Assembly (NCBI GenBank): GCA_963846925.1
Contig: CAWJXW010000009.1
Span: 186,001 to 250,000, forward strand
Length of the DNA: 64,000 bases
Reading direction: 5' to 3'
From: JAQBQB01 sp963846925
GTDB taxonomy: Bacteria; Gemmatimonadota; Gemmatimonadetes; Gemmatimonadales; Gemmatimonadaceae
A program made the position numbers and the translations under genes. The notes below the pieces were generated by a model that did not search any database, was not told the DNA's origin, and was given only the letters and a program-made list of their open reading frames with translations. Position 1 is the stretch's first letter. The number at the start of each line of letters is the position of its first letter. Shown piece by piece: positions 1-9,259 of this stretch.

Positions 1-552
1 GCGTGGCGAGGGTGCAAGGGCCGCTCACGTTCGGCCTCGACGCCGATCTATGAGCCAATCCTCTCGCATACATGGGGAGAAGCGCACGGCGTCACGCCGA
101 CGGCCTCCGGTTCGACGATACCCGACGGCGGCATGACGACGGAGAACCGATTCCACTTCTCGAATGGGATTCTGCGCGCCGGCGTCGGACACGATTTCGA
201 GACGGGCGCACACCAGATCCTGCGCGTGCAGCTCGGCATCGGCGTACGGTCGATCGACTACACGCTCGACCAAACGGACCACGTCGCCGAAACGACGTTG
301 CGGCAAAACGAGCACTGGAACGAGTGGACGCGGACCTGGGGGTTGAGCCTGCACTTCACCGATCTCGAGCTGCGGTACGCGGGCCGCAGCCTGACCGGCA
401 CCGGCCGCCCGGGGATCGTACCGGACGGCCGGGTATTCCTCGCCGCGGATGCCGCCGGGCCGAACATCCTCGCGGCTCCCAACGGACCGCTGTCGCTCAC
501 GAACGTGTCGGTGATGACGCACCAGTTCTCCGTCTCGCTCCCGATTCGCTGA
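1..552 (+). CDS. Outer-membrane beta-barrel-like protein, 3' end only
   Basis: This is the C-terminal part of a gene that enters from the left edge. The reading frame is open from base 1 to the stop at 550-552. The translated segment alternates hydrophobic and polar residues with many aromatic and Gly residues (for example WTRTWGLSLHFTDLELRYAG), as in an outer-membrane barrel or a porin-like transporter. The first 50 bases read better in another frame (GPLTFGLDADL, then a stop near 50), so a one-base indel near 45-55 is possible. The next gene starts 11 bases downstream and may be co-transcribed. No family is recognised; the barrel call is inference from composition. Confidence 0.5.
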   Translation, partial: AWRGCKGRSRSASTPIYEPILSHTWGEAHGVTPTASGSTIPDGGMTTENRFHFSNGILRAGVGHDFETGAHQILRVQLGIGVRSIDYTLDQTDHVAETTLRQNEHWNEWTRTWGLSLHFTDLELRYAGRSLTGTGRPGIVPDGRVFLAADAAGPNILAAPNGPLSLTNVSVMTHQFSVSLPIR

Positions 553-563
553 GGTCGACGACG

Positions 564-1947
564 ATGCGTACTCTCGAATCAGCGCGCGCGCCGCGCTCGG
601 TGTTGATGGCGGCGGCCATGATTGGCTGCGGCGACGGTTCGGTCACGTCGATCGCGACGAATCCGTCGCTCGACCAGCAGGTGCGACAGGCGATCAGCCC
701 GTGGGGCGTCGTTCCGGTGCTCCCCGTCTCCGCGCCGGATCCGGCGCTCGTCGACCTCGGGCGTTCGCTCTTCTTCGACAAGATCCTCAGCGGAAACCGC
801 GACGTCGCGTGCGCGAGCTGCCATGATCCGCGCAACGGGACAGACGACGGACGCTCGCTGTCGATCGGCACGGGAGCGATCGGCGTCGGAACGTCGCGCG
901 CATTGGGCCCGGGCCGCTCAGTAACGCCGCGCAATGCGCCGGCGCTGTTCAGCGTGGGGCTCGGCGCGTTCTATCTGTTCTGGGACGGTCGCGTCACCGA
1001 CGCGAACGGAACCGGGGGCAGGTTCACGACGCCGGCGGGCGTCGCGCTGCCGAACGGCGTGGCCAACATGGTCGCGGCGCAGGCGATGATCCCCGTGACC
1101 AACCGGACCGAGATGCGCGGCAACGTCGGCGATCGCGACGTGTTCGGCGCCGAGAACGAGTTGGCGATCCCGAACGACAGCGCGTTCACCGCGATGTGGA
1201 AAGCGACGATGACGCGCGTGCTCGCCGTCTCCGCCTACGTCCAGAAGTTCAACGCCGCATATCCGGGGATCGCGACGAGCCAGCTCGGATTCGAGCATGC
1301 GGCAAACGCGATCGCGGCTTTCGAGATCGCTTCGTTCTCGAAGACCGGCTCACCCTTCGACCGATACCTCGCTCGCGACGACGACGCACTTTCACCGGAG
1401 GCGAAACAGGGGCGCGCTGCTCTTCTTCGGCAGAGCGGGATGCGCGTCGTGCCACAATGGTCCGCTACTCGGTGGACAGTCGTTCACGAATACCGGAGTG
1501 CCGCAGCTCGGACCGGGCATCGCGCCGTCGGCGCCACTCGACGCCGGGCGCGGCGACGTCGCCGCCGGCGGACCGCCTCAGAGCGGCCGGTTCACATTCA
1601 GGATCTCGCCGCTCCGCAACATCGAGCTGAGCGCGCCGTACATGCACGATGGCGTGTACCCGACGCTCGAGGCGGTCGTGCGCCACTACAACAACGTGGA
1701 CTCCGCCCTCAAGTCCTTCGACGCGACACAGCTCGATGCGTCGTTGCGGGCGAGCTACCACGGCGACGCCGGAACCATCGCCGCGGTCGAGAAGACGCTC
1801 GACTTCCGCCTTCAGCGGTCGCTCGGGCTCACGCCCGACGAGCAGCAGCAGATCGTGGCGTTTCTCAAATCGCTCACCGACCCGGCAGCACGCAACCTCG
1901 GCGCGCTCGTGCCGTCGTCGGTGCCAAGCGGACTGCCGCTGCCCTAG
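564..1947 (+). pseudogene. Di-haem cytochrome c peroxidase (MauG/CcpA-like), frame interrupted
   Basis: Periplasmic di-haem peroxidase family. These enzymes reduce hydrogen peroxide with electrons from c-type cytochromes, or oxidise protein substrates as in MauG. The N-terminus has a lipoprotein-like signal ending MIGC near residue 20. Two haem motifs CASCH are visible, at about residue 83 and at bases 1441-1455, and the family motif PYMHDG follows. The second haem motif is in a different frame from the first. One extra base around 1411-1418, after the codons for AKQGR, breaks the gene, and removing it restores a continuous protein of about 460 residues. Flanking sequence is otherwise intact, so a sequencing indel is more likely than true decay. 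Confidence 0.8.
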
Positions 1948-1966
1948 CGACTCCGCCGACCCGTGG

Positions 1967-2863
1967 TCAGCGCGCTTCGCTGACGAGTCGAAGCTGTGTC
2001 CCCCACGGGTCGCGCGCCGAGGCGGTCTCGCCGTGGCGTTCGACACGGAACCCGGAGGACTCGAGGCTCGCCGCCGCGTCGGCCACGTCGCGGCTCGTGG
2101 GAACGACGACCTCCCACTCGATCAGCTTGGCGTCGTCGTCCGCCGCGATGGGAGCCGACGCGGCCCACGTGTTCGTGCCGAGGTGATGGTGGTACCCGCC
2201 GGCGGACATGAACAGCGCGCCGGGATAGCTCCAGACGATCTTGTCGAACCCGAGGGCGTCGTGGTAGAAAGCGGCGGCCTGGTCGATGTCGCGCACGTAT
2301 AGATGAATGTGCCCGATGACTGTGCCCTCCGGCGCACCCGTCCACGGCTCGTCTCCTCCCGAGGCGACCAGATCTTCGACGTCGAGCGGAAGCGTCGTCA
2401 TCGCCAACTGGCGCGCCTCGTGGCGCCATGCGCTCCGCGGCCGATCGGCGTAGACCTCGATGCCGATGCCGTCGGGATCGCTCAGGTAGATCGCCTCACT
2501 CACGAAGTGGTCGGACATTCCCGCGCGCTCGCCGATGTCGGAGAGATGCTTGAGAAAGCGCCCGAGCGCCGCGCGGTTCGGCAGTAGAATCGCGAAATGG
2601 TAGAGCCCGATGCGTCCGCGCCGCTCGACCGAATGAACGCCCGGCTTCTCGTGAATCTCCAGCAGAGTGACGTCGGCGCCGTTCGGTCCGAGGCGCGCCA
2701 CGCCATCGGCGCGGTCGAGGACACGAAAGCCGATCACCTTTTCATAGTACGCGATCGATCGGTCGAGGTCCGCGACCTGAATGCGAACGAGTCCGACGTG
2801 GGTCGCCGGCGGAAGCCGGTATCCCGCGGGCGGAATCCCGTAGTCCGGCGACGAGTCGCTCAC
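1967..2863 (-). CDS. VOC-family protein with two glyoxalase/dioxygenase domains (catechol 2,3-dioxygenase-like)
   Basis: 298 residues with a GTG start at 2863 that overlaps the stop of the upstream hydrolase (GTGA). Two VOC modules are visible: residues about 20-135 (THVGLVRI, YHFAIL, GIEVYAD) and about 165-290 (GHIHLYVRDI, HHHLGTN, LIEWEVV). The His and Glu residues fit a divalent-metal site, as in extradiol ring-cleavage dioxygenases of the CatE/YfiE type. Substrate is unknown. The overlap with an alpha/beta hydrolase gene recalls meta-cleavage pairs, where a dioxygenase opens a ring and a hydrolase processes the product. That link is inference. Confidence 0.75.
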   Translation of the reverse strand: MSDSSPDYGIPPAGYRLPPATHVGLVRIQVADLDRSIAYYEKVIGFRVLDRADGVARLGPNGADVTLLEIHEKPGVHSVERRGRIGLYHFAILLPNRAALGRFLKHLSDIGERAGMSDHFVSEAIYLSDPDGIGIEVYADRPRSAWRHEARQLAMTTLPLDVEDLVASGGDEPWTGAPEGTVIGHIHLYVRDIDQAAAFYHDALGFDKIVWSYPGALFMSAGGYHHHLGTNTWAASAPIAADDDAKLIEWEVVVPTSRDVADAAASLESSGFRVERHGETASARDPWGTQLRLVSEAR

Positions 2864-3793
2864 GGGTGTTTCGCCAGGAAGGCGAGTATCAGAGAATCGG
2901 TATGCTGCGCCTGTTCGATGATCGGCAGATGCGCGGCGCCTTCGATCGAGTGGAACTCGGCCGAGGGAATGGCGCGACGGACCGACCCGTTCGTTTCGAA
3001 CGGCACCGTCCGGTCGGCGATTCCCCAGAGCAGAAGCGTCGGGACTCCCGTCGCGGCGACGGCACGATAGACCGAGTCCATGCTCGTGCCGGCGATGTTT
3101 CGCCTCGTCGACAGGAGCGCGTGCCCGAAACCGCGGAACCTCATCTGCGTGCGGTATCGTGCCGCCCAACGGGGGAATCGCTCGGGGCGCAGCAAGTCGC
3201 CGGTCTGGCCTTCGGCCATTCGCGGAACGGCGAGAGTCTGCCAGAGATAATCGCCGACGATCGGCAGTCGCGAAGAGTCCGCCCGGTTTGGTCGCCGTCC
3301 CCGTGACCGGATCGACGAGCGTGAGCGTGCGGACGCGCTCGGGGTGACGGCTGACGAAGGTCGCGGTGACCCAACCGCCCATCGAGACGCCGGCGACATC
3401 CACGCGCTGCACGTGGAGCGAGTCGAGCAAATCCCGCAACTGACGTTCGTACAGCTCGGCGTTGTACACGATCGCCGGCCGGTCGGACCAGCCGCGGCCG
3501 TACTCGTCGTAACGAATCACGCGGTGACCCGAAGCGGCGAGCGCCTTGGCGGTGGAATCCCAGATGTAGTAGGGCACGGAGAAGCCGTGCACGAGCACGA
3601 TCGCGCGCCCGGAGTCGGGACCCGACACGTCGTAGTGCGTCACGCCGTCGGTCAGGCGAATGAATTTTCCGGGGGCGGACCTTCGCGCGTCGGCGTCGAT
3701 CGCGTCGTGCTCGGGATTGCGGAGCATCTCGAACCCGGTCACGCCGAGAACGAGAAGGGCGAGGCCGATTCCGGCGCCGACCCAGCCCTTCAT
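2860..3793 (-). pseudogene. Alpha/beta hydrolase with N-terminal membrane anchor, frame interrupted
   Basis: An alpha/beta hydrolase of about 310 residues. It begins with a hydrophobic anchor or signal (WVGAGIGLALLVLGVTG), then shows the oxyanion HGF motif, the nucleophile elbow GVSMGG, the acid in WGIADRTVP and the catalytic His in EGAAHLPI. The length (934 bases) is one more than a multiple of three. An extra base in the run at 3281-3286 shifts the frame after TATKP. Correcting it gives a complete protein ending in AKHP*, with the stop overlapping the start of the VOC gene. An unbroken longer reading frame that fuses hydrolase and VOC parts is an artefact of this shift. Substrate not predictable. 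Confidence 0.75.
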
Positions 3794-3812
3794 GTCAGTT
3801 CACTCATGACGG

Positions 3813-5980
3813 TCACATCTCGGTCGGGGTGAATCCGCGGAACGCCAGCAGCGGCTCGACGCGCGGGTCTCGGCCGACGAATGCCCGGTAGATCTCCGCC
3901 GGATCCGCGGTTCCGCCGCGCGACAGCACCATCTCGCGGAAATCGCTGCCCGGCCTCGCGCGACAAGCCGCCGTGAGTCCGGAACCAGTCGTACGCGTCG
4001 TGATCCAGCACTTCGGCCCAAAGATACGCGTAGTAGCCGGCGCCGTAGCCGCCGTTCCACGCGTGCGCGAAGTACGTCGAATGGTAGCGCGGGGGAATCT
4101 CGGGCACCGCCAGGCCGTGCTCGCGCAGGACGTCGCGCTCGAACGCGTCGATGTCCCCCCCGCGACGGAGCGTCCGGGGCGCTGAAGATGCCACGCCATG
4201 TCGAGGAGCGCGGCCGAGACGTACTCGGTGAGCGCGAATCCCTGATTGAACGTCCGCGATCGCTTGATTCGGTCGACGAGCACGGCCGGCATCGGCTCGT
4301 CGGTGAGATGGTGGCGAGCGTACCGGGCGAAGACCGTCTCATCGAGCGCCCAATGCTCGTTGAACTGCGACGGGAAACTCCACGAAATCGCGCGGGACGT
4401 TGGCGCCGGACAGCATCGGATACTCGACGTCGGACAGCATCCCGTGGAGCGCGTGCCCGAACTCGTGGAACAGCGTCGCGACCTCGTCGAACGTGAGCAG
4501 CGCGGGCTGCCCGGGCGCGGGCTTCGTGAAGTTGGTGACGTTGTAGACGATCGCGCGGGAATTGAGCAGGCGAGACTGGTCGGCGAACATGTCCATCCAG
4601 GCGCCGCCGACCTTGTTGTCTCGCTTGAAGAAGTCCGCGTAGAAGAGCGCCAGCGGCGAGCCGTCCGCGTCGAGCACGTCGAACACGCGGACTTCGGGGT
4701 GGTAGACGGGGATTCCTTCGCGTTCGACGAGCTCGATCCCGTACAAGCGATTCGCGGCGAAGAACACGCCGTCGCGCAGCACCCGGTCGAGCTCGAAGTA
4801 GGGTTTGATCTGGGATTCGTCCAGCTCGTACTCGGCTTTTCGCAGTCGCTCCGCGTAGAGCTGCCAGTCCCACGGCGCGAGAACGAAGCGCTCGCCGGCC
4901 GCGTCGATCATCGATTGGAGCCTGGCGGCGTCGTGCCGGGCCTTGGCCGCGGCGTGCTCGCCGACCTGATGAAGGAGGCGCATCGCCGCCTCGAGGCGTC
5001 TTCGCCATCTGATCGTCGAGCACGTAGGCGGCCGCGTTTTCGTACCCCAGCAATGCGGCGCGCTCGGCGCGAAGCTCGGCCAGCCGAACGACGATCTCGC
5101 GGGTATCGACCGGGCCGTCGCGGTCTGCGCGGTGGACCGACGCTTCGAACAGCCGGCAGCGGAGCGCGCGGTCGCGCAAGAACGCGAGCGCCGGCTGCTG
5201 CGTCGTGTTCTGGATCGCGAGCGCCCAGCGGTCCGGCGTGCCTCGCTCGGCGGCGAGCTGCGCCGCCGACGCGATCTCCTCCGGACTCAGACCATCGAGC
5301 TGCGCGACGTCTTCGACCACGATCGACGCGGCTTTGTTCGCCTCGAGCAGCCGGCTCTGGAATTCGGTGGTGAGCGTGGCCTCCTCGCGGTTCAATTCGC
5401 GGAGCCGCGCCTTGTCCGGCGCCGCGAGACGTGCGCCGGCGCGAACGAAATCCAAGTGATACCGCTCGACGAGACGGCGCTGTTCGGGCGTCAGGGCAAC
5501 CGTGTCGCGCCGGTCGTAGACGTCGCGCACGCGCGCGAACAGCCCGTCGTCGAGGTAGATCGAGTCGGAGTGCTCGGCGAGTCTCGGCGCCTCATCTGCC
5601 TGAACGGCCTGCAGGCGCTCGTTGGTATTCGCGGATGTCACCGCGGCGAACACGCGCAGCACGCGCGTCAGCAATTGTCCCGACCCCTCGAGCGCGGCGA
5701 ACGTGTTGTCGAACGTCGGCGGCTCGCTCTGCGCGACGATCTCGCCAACCTCGCGAAGCTGCCGCGTCATCCCTTCCTCGATCGCCGGCGCGTAGTCCTC
5801 GTCGCGAATCAGGTCGAAGCGCGGCGCTCCGAACCGAAGCGAGCTCGGCGCGGCGAAAGGATTCGCGTCGAAGAGCCCGCTGGTTGTCCGGGGAGGCGCC
5901 GCCGGCGACGGAAGCGCGGCCGACGATTGACCGCGCTTCTCTTCGTCCAAACGCGGCTCAGACGCCGCGCGACTCGCCAC
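3813..5980 (-). pseudogene. dcp: M3-family peptidyl-dipeptidase (Dcp-like), broken by four frameshifts
   Basis: Zinc metallopeptidase of the thimet/Dcp family, which removes C-terminal dipeptides. The zinc motif HEFGH is present (LFHEFGHALHG), as is the Dcp-type segment NVPRDFVEFP. An N-terminal helical domain begins near ANPFAAPSSLRFGAPRFD. GTG at 5980 is the earliest start; the region before residue about 35 is low-complexity. Four one-base indels interrupt it: extra bases near 4991-4996, 4372-4374 and 3947-3952, and a missing G in the seven-base run at 4155-4161. With all four corrected the protein is about 720 residues, the usual length. Most of the breaks lie in or next to short same-base runs. 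Confidence 0.75.
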
Positions 5981-6230
5981 GACCGAGAGAAAGAAGTTCT
6001 TTGCCGATCGCCACGTGGACCGCGATCAAGGCGAGCACCACCAACCCGACCGAGATCCACGTGACCACGGACAGGGTCTCCATCATTCCGCCGGTCGCCG
6101 TACGACGGCTGATGTACGCGACGAGAGCGAAGAGCGCGACGAACCCCGCGCACGCGCCAAAGGCGCCCAGTCCGGCGAGCCTCGCGTATTTCGTCGGCAT
6201 GAAATCATACGGTTGAAGGATTCTAAACAT
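5958..6230 (-). CDS. Small two-helix membrane protein
   Basis: About 90 residues with two predicted membrane helices (LGAFGACAGFVALFALVAYI and VVTWISVGLVVLALIAVHVA) joined by a short polar loop, and a charged C-terminus. The ATG at 6230 is preceded by GGAG with almost no spacer. An upstream TTG at 6254 and an ATG at 6200 are alternatives. The 3' end overlaps the likely start of the peptidase gene by about 23 bases, and the phosphorylase gene ends 40 bases upstream on the same strand, so all three may be one transcript. No family recognised. Confidence 0.55.
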   Translation of the reverse strand: MFRILQPYDFMPTKYARLAGLGAFGACAGFVALFALVAYISRRTATGGMMETLSVVTWISVGLVVLALIAVHVAIGKELLSLGRGESRGV

Positions 6231-6269
6231 CTCCGGCGCGCCGTCGACGCGCAACTCGGCGCGTGCGGG

Positions 6270-7604
6270 TTACTCGGACCTGTAGAGCTCAGCCCCCGCG
6301 GTCGTCACGCGATGCGAGATCAGCGGGAGCGGGGGCTCCGCCTCGTCGGCGATGTTGATCGCGCTCAACAGCGTTTCGCGTCCGGCTTCGATTCCTTCGC
6401 GATTCCGGGCGAAGATCGTCGCGAGCGGGTCGCCGGCCTCGACCCAATCGCCAGGGCGAGCGGTGATGACGAACCCGACCGTTGGGTCGACGACGTCTCC
6501 GAGGCGCGTCCGCCCGCCGCCGAGCCGCGTAATTCCCCGGCCGACGGCCTTCGGCTCGACGCGGGCCACCAGCCCCCGCCGAGGCGCGGGATAGATCTCG
6601 CACTCGACGGCCTGCGGCAGTACGGCCGGATCGTCGACCACCGAAGGATTGCCGCCCTGCGCCTCTATGATTCTCTGAAATGTTTGCGCCGCGCGTCCCG
6701 TCCCGATCGACTTCTCCAGCTCACGGCGCGCGGAATCGAGGTCGGGCGCGGCGCCGGCCAATACGAGCATCTCCGCGCCAAGGGCATACGTGAGGGACAT
6801 CAGGTCCGGCGGCCCTTCCCCCTTGAGCGCCGCGATCGCCTCCTCGACCTCGAGCGCGTTGCCGCACGCGCGGCCGAGCGGCCGGTCCATCGCGGTGACC
6901 AGCGCGACGCAATTGCAGTCGTGATCCGCGGCGAGCTTGATCATCACGTCGGCCAACTCGAGGACGTCGTCGAGCGCGGGAAGAAAGGCACCGCTCCCGC
7001 GCTTCAGATCCAGAACGAGGCCGGTGAGATCCTCCGCGAGCTTCTTGCTCATGATGCTCGACGCCATCAGCGGAATCGACTCGACGGTCGCCGTCGCGTC
7101 GCGAAGCGCGTACATCTTGCGGTCGGCCGGGGCGATTTCGGCGGTCTGCCCGATCATCGCGCACCCGATGTCTTCGAGCTGCCGGCGCGTTTCCTCGAGC
7201 GAGAGATCGGTGCGGAACCCGGGGATCGATTCGAGCTTGTCGAGGGTACCGCCCGTGTGGCCCAGCGATCGGCCCGACATCATGGGTACGACGACTCCCG
7301 TCGACGCGACGAGTGGCGCGAGGACGATCGACACCTTGTCGCCAACGCCGCCCGTCGAATGTTTGTCGGCGCGCGGTCGGCCGAGGTGCGCGAGGTCGAG
7401 GCGCTCCCCGCTGGCGATCATGGCGTCCGTGAGCGCGGCCGTTTCCGCGCGATCCAGGCCATTGAGGAAACACGCCATGAGCAGGGCGGCGATCTGGTAG
7501 TCCGGCACGTCGCCGCGGGCGTACGCCGACGCCAGCGAACGCCACTCGGCCGCCTCGATGCGACCGCCGTCGCGCTTCCGCTCGATCAGTCCCTGCGCGA
7601 GCAT
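6270..7604 (-). CDS. deoA: Pyrimidine-nucleoside/thymidine phosphorylase
   Basis: 444 residues. Cleaves thymidine, deoxyuridine or uridine with phosphate to the free base and (deoxy)ribose 1-phosphate in nucleoside salvage. The phosphate/nucleoside signature KHSTGGVGDKVS lies near residue 80, followed by MSGRSLGHTGGTLDKLES, both hallmarks of the NP-II family. The C-terminal alpha/beta domain is complete and ends in GAELYRSE. ATG at 7604. Length matches DeoA and Pdp (430-450). Sequence alone does not separate the thymidine-specific enzyme from the broad pyrimidine enzyme. A thymidine kinase lies at 36.2 kb in the same window. Confidence 0.9.
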   Translation of the reverse strand: MLAQGLIERKRDGGRIEAAEWRSLASAYARGDVPDYQIAALLMACFLNGLDRAETAALTDAMIASGERLDLAHLGRPRADKHSTGGVGDKVSIVLAPLVASTGVVVPMMSGRSLGHTGGTLDKLESIPGFRTDLSLEETRRQLEDIGCAMIGQTAEIAPADRKMYALRDATATVESIPLMASSIMSKKLAEDLTGLVLDLKRGSGAFLPALDDVLELADVMIKLAADHDCNCVALVTAMDRPLGRACGNALEVEEAIAALKGEGPPDLMSLTYALGAEMLVLAGAAPDLDSARRELEKSIGTGRAAQTFQRIIEAQGGNPSVVDDPAVLPQAVECEIYPAPRRGLVARVEPKAVGRGITRLGGGRTRLGDVVDPTVGFVITARPGDWVEAGDPLATIFARNREGIEAGRETLLSAINIADEAEPPLPLISHRVTTAGAELYRSE

Positions 7605-7649
7605 TGAATGGAGCGCGGGCGTTCGTAGTCCACCGAGAGGCCTGGTTTC

Positions 7650-8438
7650 ATGGATCGTTCGAAATCTCGAATCATGACGACTGCGGTAGGTGCGGTGATG
7701 GCGCTGCTGCTCGGCACCGCCGGCGTCGCGCGGTCACAATCCGCCGCGGAGCACGTCGCCCTGGGCAACAAGGAGCGCGACGCCCGCAACCCGACCGCCG
7801 CGCTCCAGCACTACCAAGCGGCGATCGCCGCCGACTCGAATGAGTACGACGCGCTGAGAAACGCCGCGTACGTGAGCGTGGAGCTCGGCGAGTTCGAGCC
7901 GAACGCCGAACGTCGCACCGCGTTGTACCGAAGCGCCGAACAGTACGCGCGTCGCGCCGTGGCGGCAAATCCGCGCGAGGCCGACGGACACTTTCAGGTC
8001 GCGCAAGCGCTCGGACGAAACGCGCTGACGATGGGGGTTCGCGACAGGATCAAGCTGGCGAGCGAGATCCGGAGCGAAGCGCTCGCCGCGCTCGCGATCG
8101 ACGCGAAGCATTCCGGCGCGCTGCACGTCATGGGCGTGTGGAACGCCGAGATCATGCGCGTGAACGGCTTCTCACGGGCGATCGCGCGCCACTTTCTCGG
8201 CGCGTCGATCTTCGACGCCGCGAATTGGAACGACGCGCAGAAGTATCTGGAGAGCGCCGTCGCCGCGGATTCGACGCGTATCGTGCACCGCCTCGATCTG
8301 GCGGCGGTCTACGCGGACCGCGATCAGCGCGCGAAGGCGATCGAACAGTACGAGTGGATCGCTCGCGCGCCGGTCACGGACTACAACGATCCGAACTACA
8401 AGACCGACGCGATGCGGCGCCTCACGGCGCTTCGCTGA
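7650..8438 (+). CDS. Secreted TPR protein resembling the RMDN family
   Basis: 262 residues. A signal peptide (GAVMALLLGTAGVARSQ) precedes helical TPR-like repeats: AALQHYQAAIAADSNEYDAL, about residues 45-75, then repeats through the C-terminus ending WIARAPVTDYNDPNYKTDA. The block with GRNALTMGVRDRIKLASEI and HSGALHVMGVWNAEIMRVNG resembles the domain of eukaryotic regulator-of-microtubule-dynamics (RMDN) proteins, which have bacterial secreted relatives of unknown role. GAGAGG nine bases before ATG 7650 supports that start; ATG 7674 would shorten the signal. The 3' end overlaps the convergent YtxH gene by 43 bases. Confidence 0.7.
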   Translation: MDRSKSRIMTTAVGAVMALLLGTAGVARSQSAAEHVALGNKERDARNPTAALQHYQAAIAADSNEYDALRNAAYVSVELGEFEPNAERRTALYRSAEQYARRAVAANPREADGHFQVAQALGRNALTMGVRDRIKLASEIRSEALAALAIDAKHSGALHVMGVWNAEIMRVNGFSRAIARHFLGASIFDAANWNDAQKYLESAVAADSTRIVHRLDLAAVYADRDQRAKAIEQYEWIARAPVTDYNDPNYKTDAMRRLTALR

Positions 8439-8746
8439 CGGCGGAACTCGTCACCCACGTCTCCCAACATCTCGCGGCTCCGACGAGCCAGCCGTTTGGA
8501 CTGGCGGGTGAGGGCCCGTCGCGTGTCCTCGCCGCTTTGTGGCGCGGTGAGCAGGGCGGCCGCCGCGCCGAGCAGTGCCCCGACAGCGATGCCGGCGGCG
8601 AAAATCAGCGCGCGATTGGGGCGATCGGCGTCCACCGCCGACCGGCGGGACGACGGCGCAAGTGGGCCCCTATCAGTGGGTTCCGTCAGCAGCGCACCGT
8701 TGGCGCGGGAGCGCGCCCGGCGGAGGATCGGTCCGGCGAAGGACAT
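8396..8746 (-). CDS. YtxH-domain small membrane-anchored protein
   Basis: 116 residues. A variable N-terminus is followed by one membrane helix (ALIFAAGIAVGALLGAAAAL) and the motif LLTAPQSGEDTRRAL, which matches the family signature (L-hydrophobic-AP-x-SG-x-x-TR). A basic C-terminal helix follows. YtxH proteins are small envelope-associated stress proteins in many bacteria; their molecular role is not settled. ATG 8746 has the good ribosome site GAGAGGTG. The last 43 bases overlap the convergent TPR gene. Confidence 0.75.
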   Translation of the reverse strand: MSFAGPILRRARSRANGALLTEPTDRGPLAPSSRRSAVDADRPNRALIFAAGIAVGALLGAAAALLTAPQSGEDTRRALTRQSKRLARRSREMLGDVGDEFRRQRSAVRRRIASVL

Positions 8747-8863
8747 ATTGGCACCTCTCGGTGATCCGACGTGGTAAGGAAATTGCGGCTTGAGCAGTTC
8801 GAGACGATCTTTTTTCGCGCCTGAAACGAGGCCGAGACACCCGTCGACGGCCCGAGGGAACGC

Positions 8864-9259
8864 ATGACCGCAAACGGCAAGACCGTTCTTCTCGTCGAAG
8901 ACAACGAAGACAACCGCATCGTTTATTCCACGATCCTCCGCCACTTCGGCTTCTCGGTCACCGAGGCGCTGAACGGCGAAGAGGGGATCGCGAAGGCGCG
9001 TAGCGAACGCCCCGATCTCATCCTGATGGACATCTCCATCCCCGTGATCGACGGGTGGGAAGCGACGCAAGTCCTCAAGCACGACCCCGACACCCGAAAC
9101 ATCCCGATCATCGCTCTCACCGCTCACGCACTCGCCTCCGACCGCGAGAAAGCGATGGAGGTGGGATGTGACGGATACCTGGCCAAACCATGCGAGCCTC
9201 GCGCCGTGGTGGCCGAGGTGCAGCGCTTCCTGGGGAAAACGGATGGACGCCCGGCGTGA
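8864..9259 (+). CDS. CheY-like single-domain response regulator
   Basis: 131 residues, a stand-alone receiver domain. Acidic pocket LVEDNED, phospho-acceptor Asp at about 56 (LILMDIS), conserved Thr in IIALTAH and Lys in YLAKPC are all present, so it should be phosphorylatable. GAGGGAA lies just before ATG. It has no output domain, so it works through a partner. The neighbouring receiver-GGDEF gene overlaps its end by 17 bases, suggesting co-translation. This type often sits in phosphorelays with hybrid kinases; none is in the window. Confidence 0.9.
   Translation: MTANGKTVLLVEDNEDNRIVYSTILRHFGFSVTEALNGEEGIAKARSERPDLILMDISIPVIDGWEATQVLKHDPDTRNIPIIALTAHALASDREKAMEVGCDGYLAKPCEPRAVVAEVQRFLGKTDGRPA

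Noticed and set aside
72..2186. A 704-residue reading frame through the peroxidase region
   Set aside because: Only the part from 564 to about 1415 is peroxidase sequence. The rest is Arg-rich shadow translation.
1967..3793. A single 608-residue hydrolase-dioxygenase fusion protein
   Set aside because: The open frame arises because one extra base near 3281-3286 joins the hydrolase N-terminus to out-of-frame sequence that then runs into the VOC gene. The true hydrolase C-terminus lies in another frame and ends at a stop overlapping the VOC start.
6015..7607. Long plus-strand frame opposite deoA
   Set aside because: An antisense shadow typical of very GC-rich DNA, with Arg/Asp/Val-rich repetitive composition and no family motifs.
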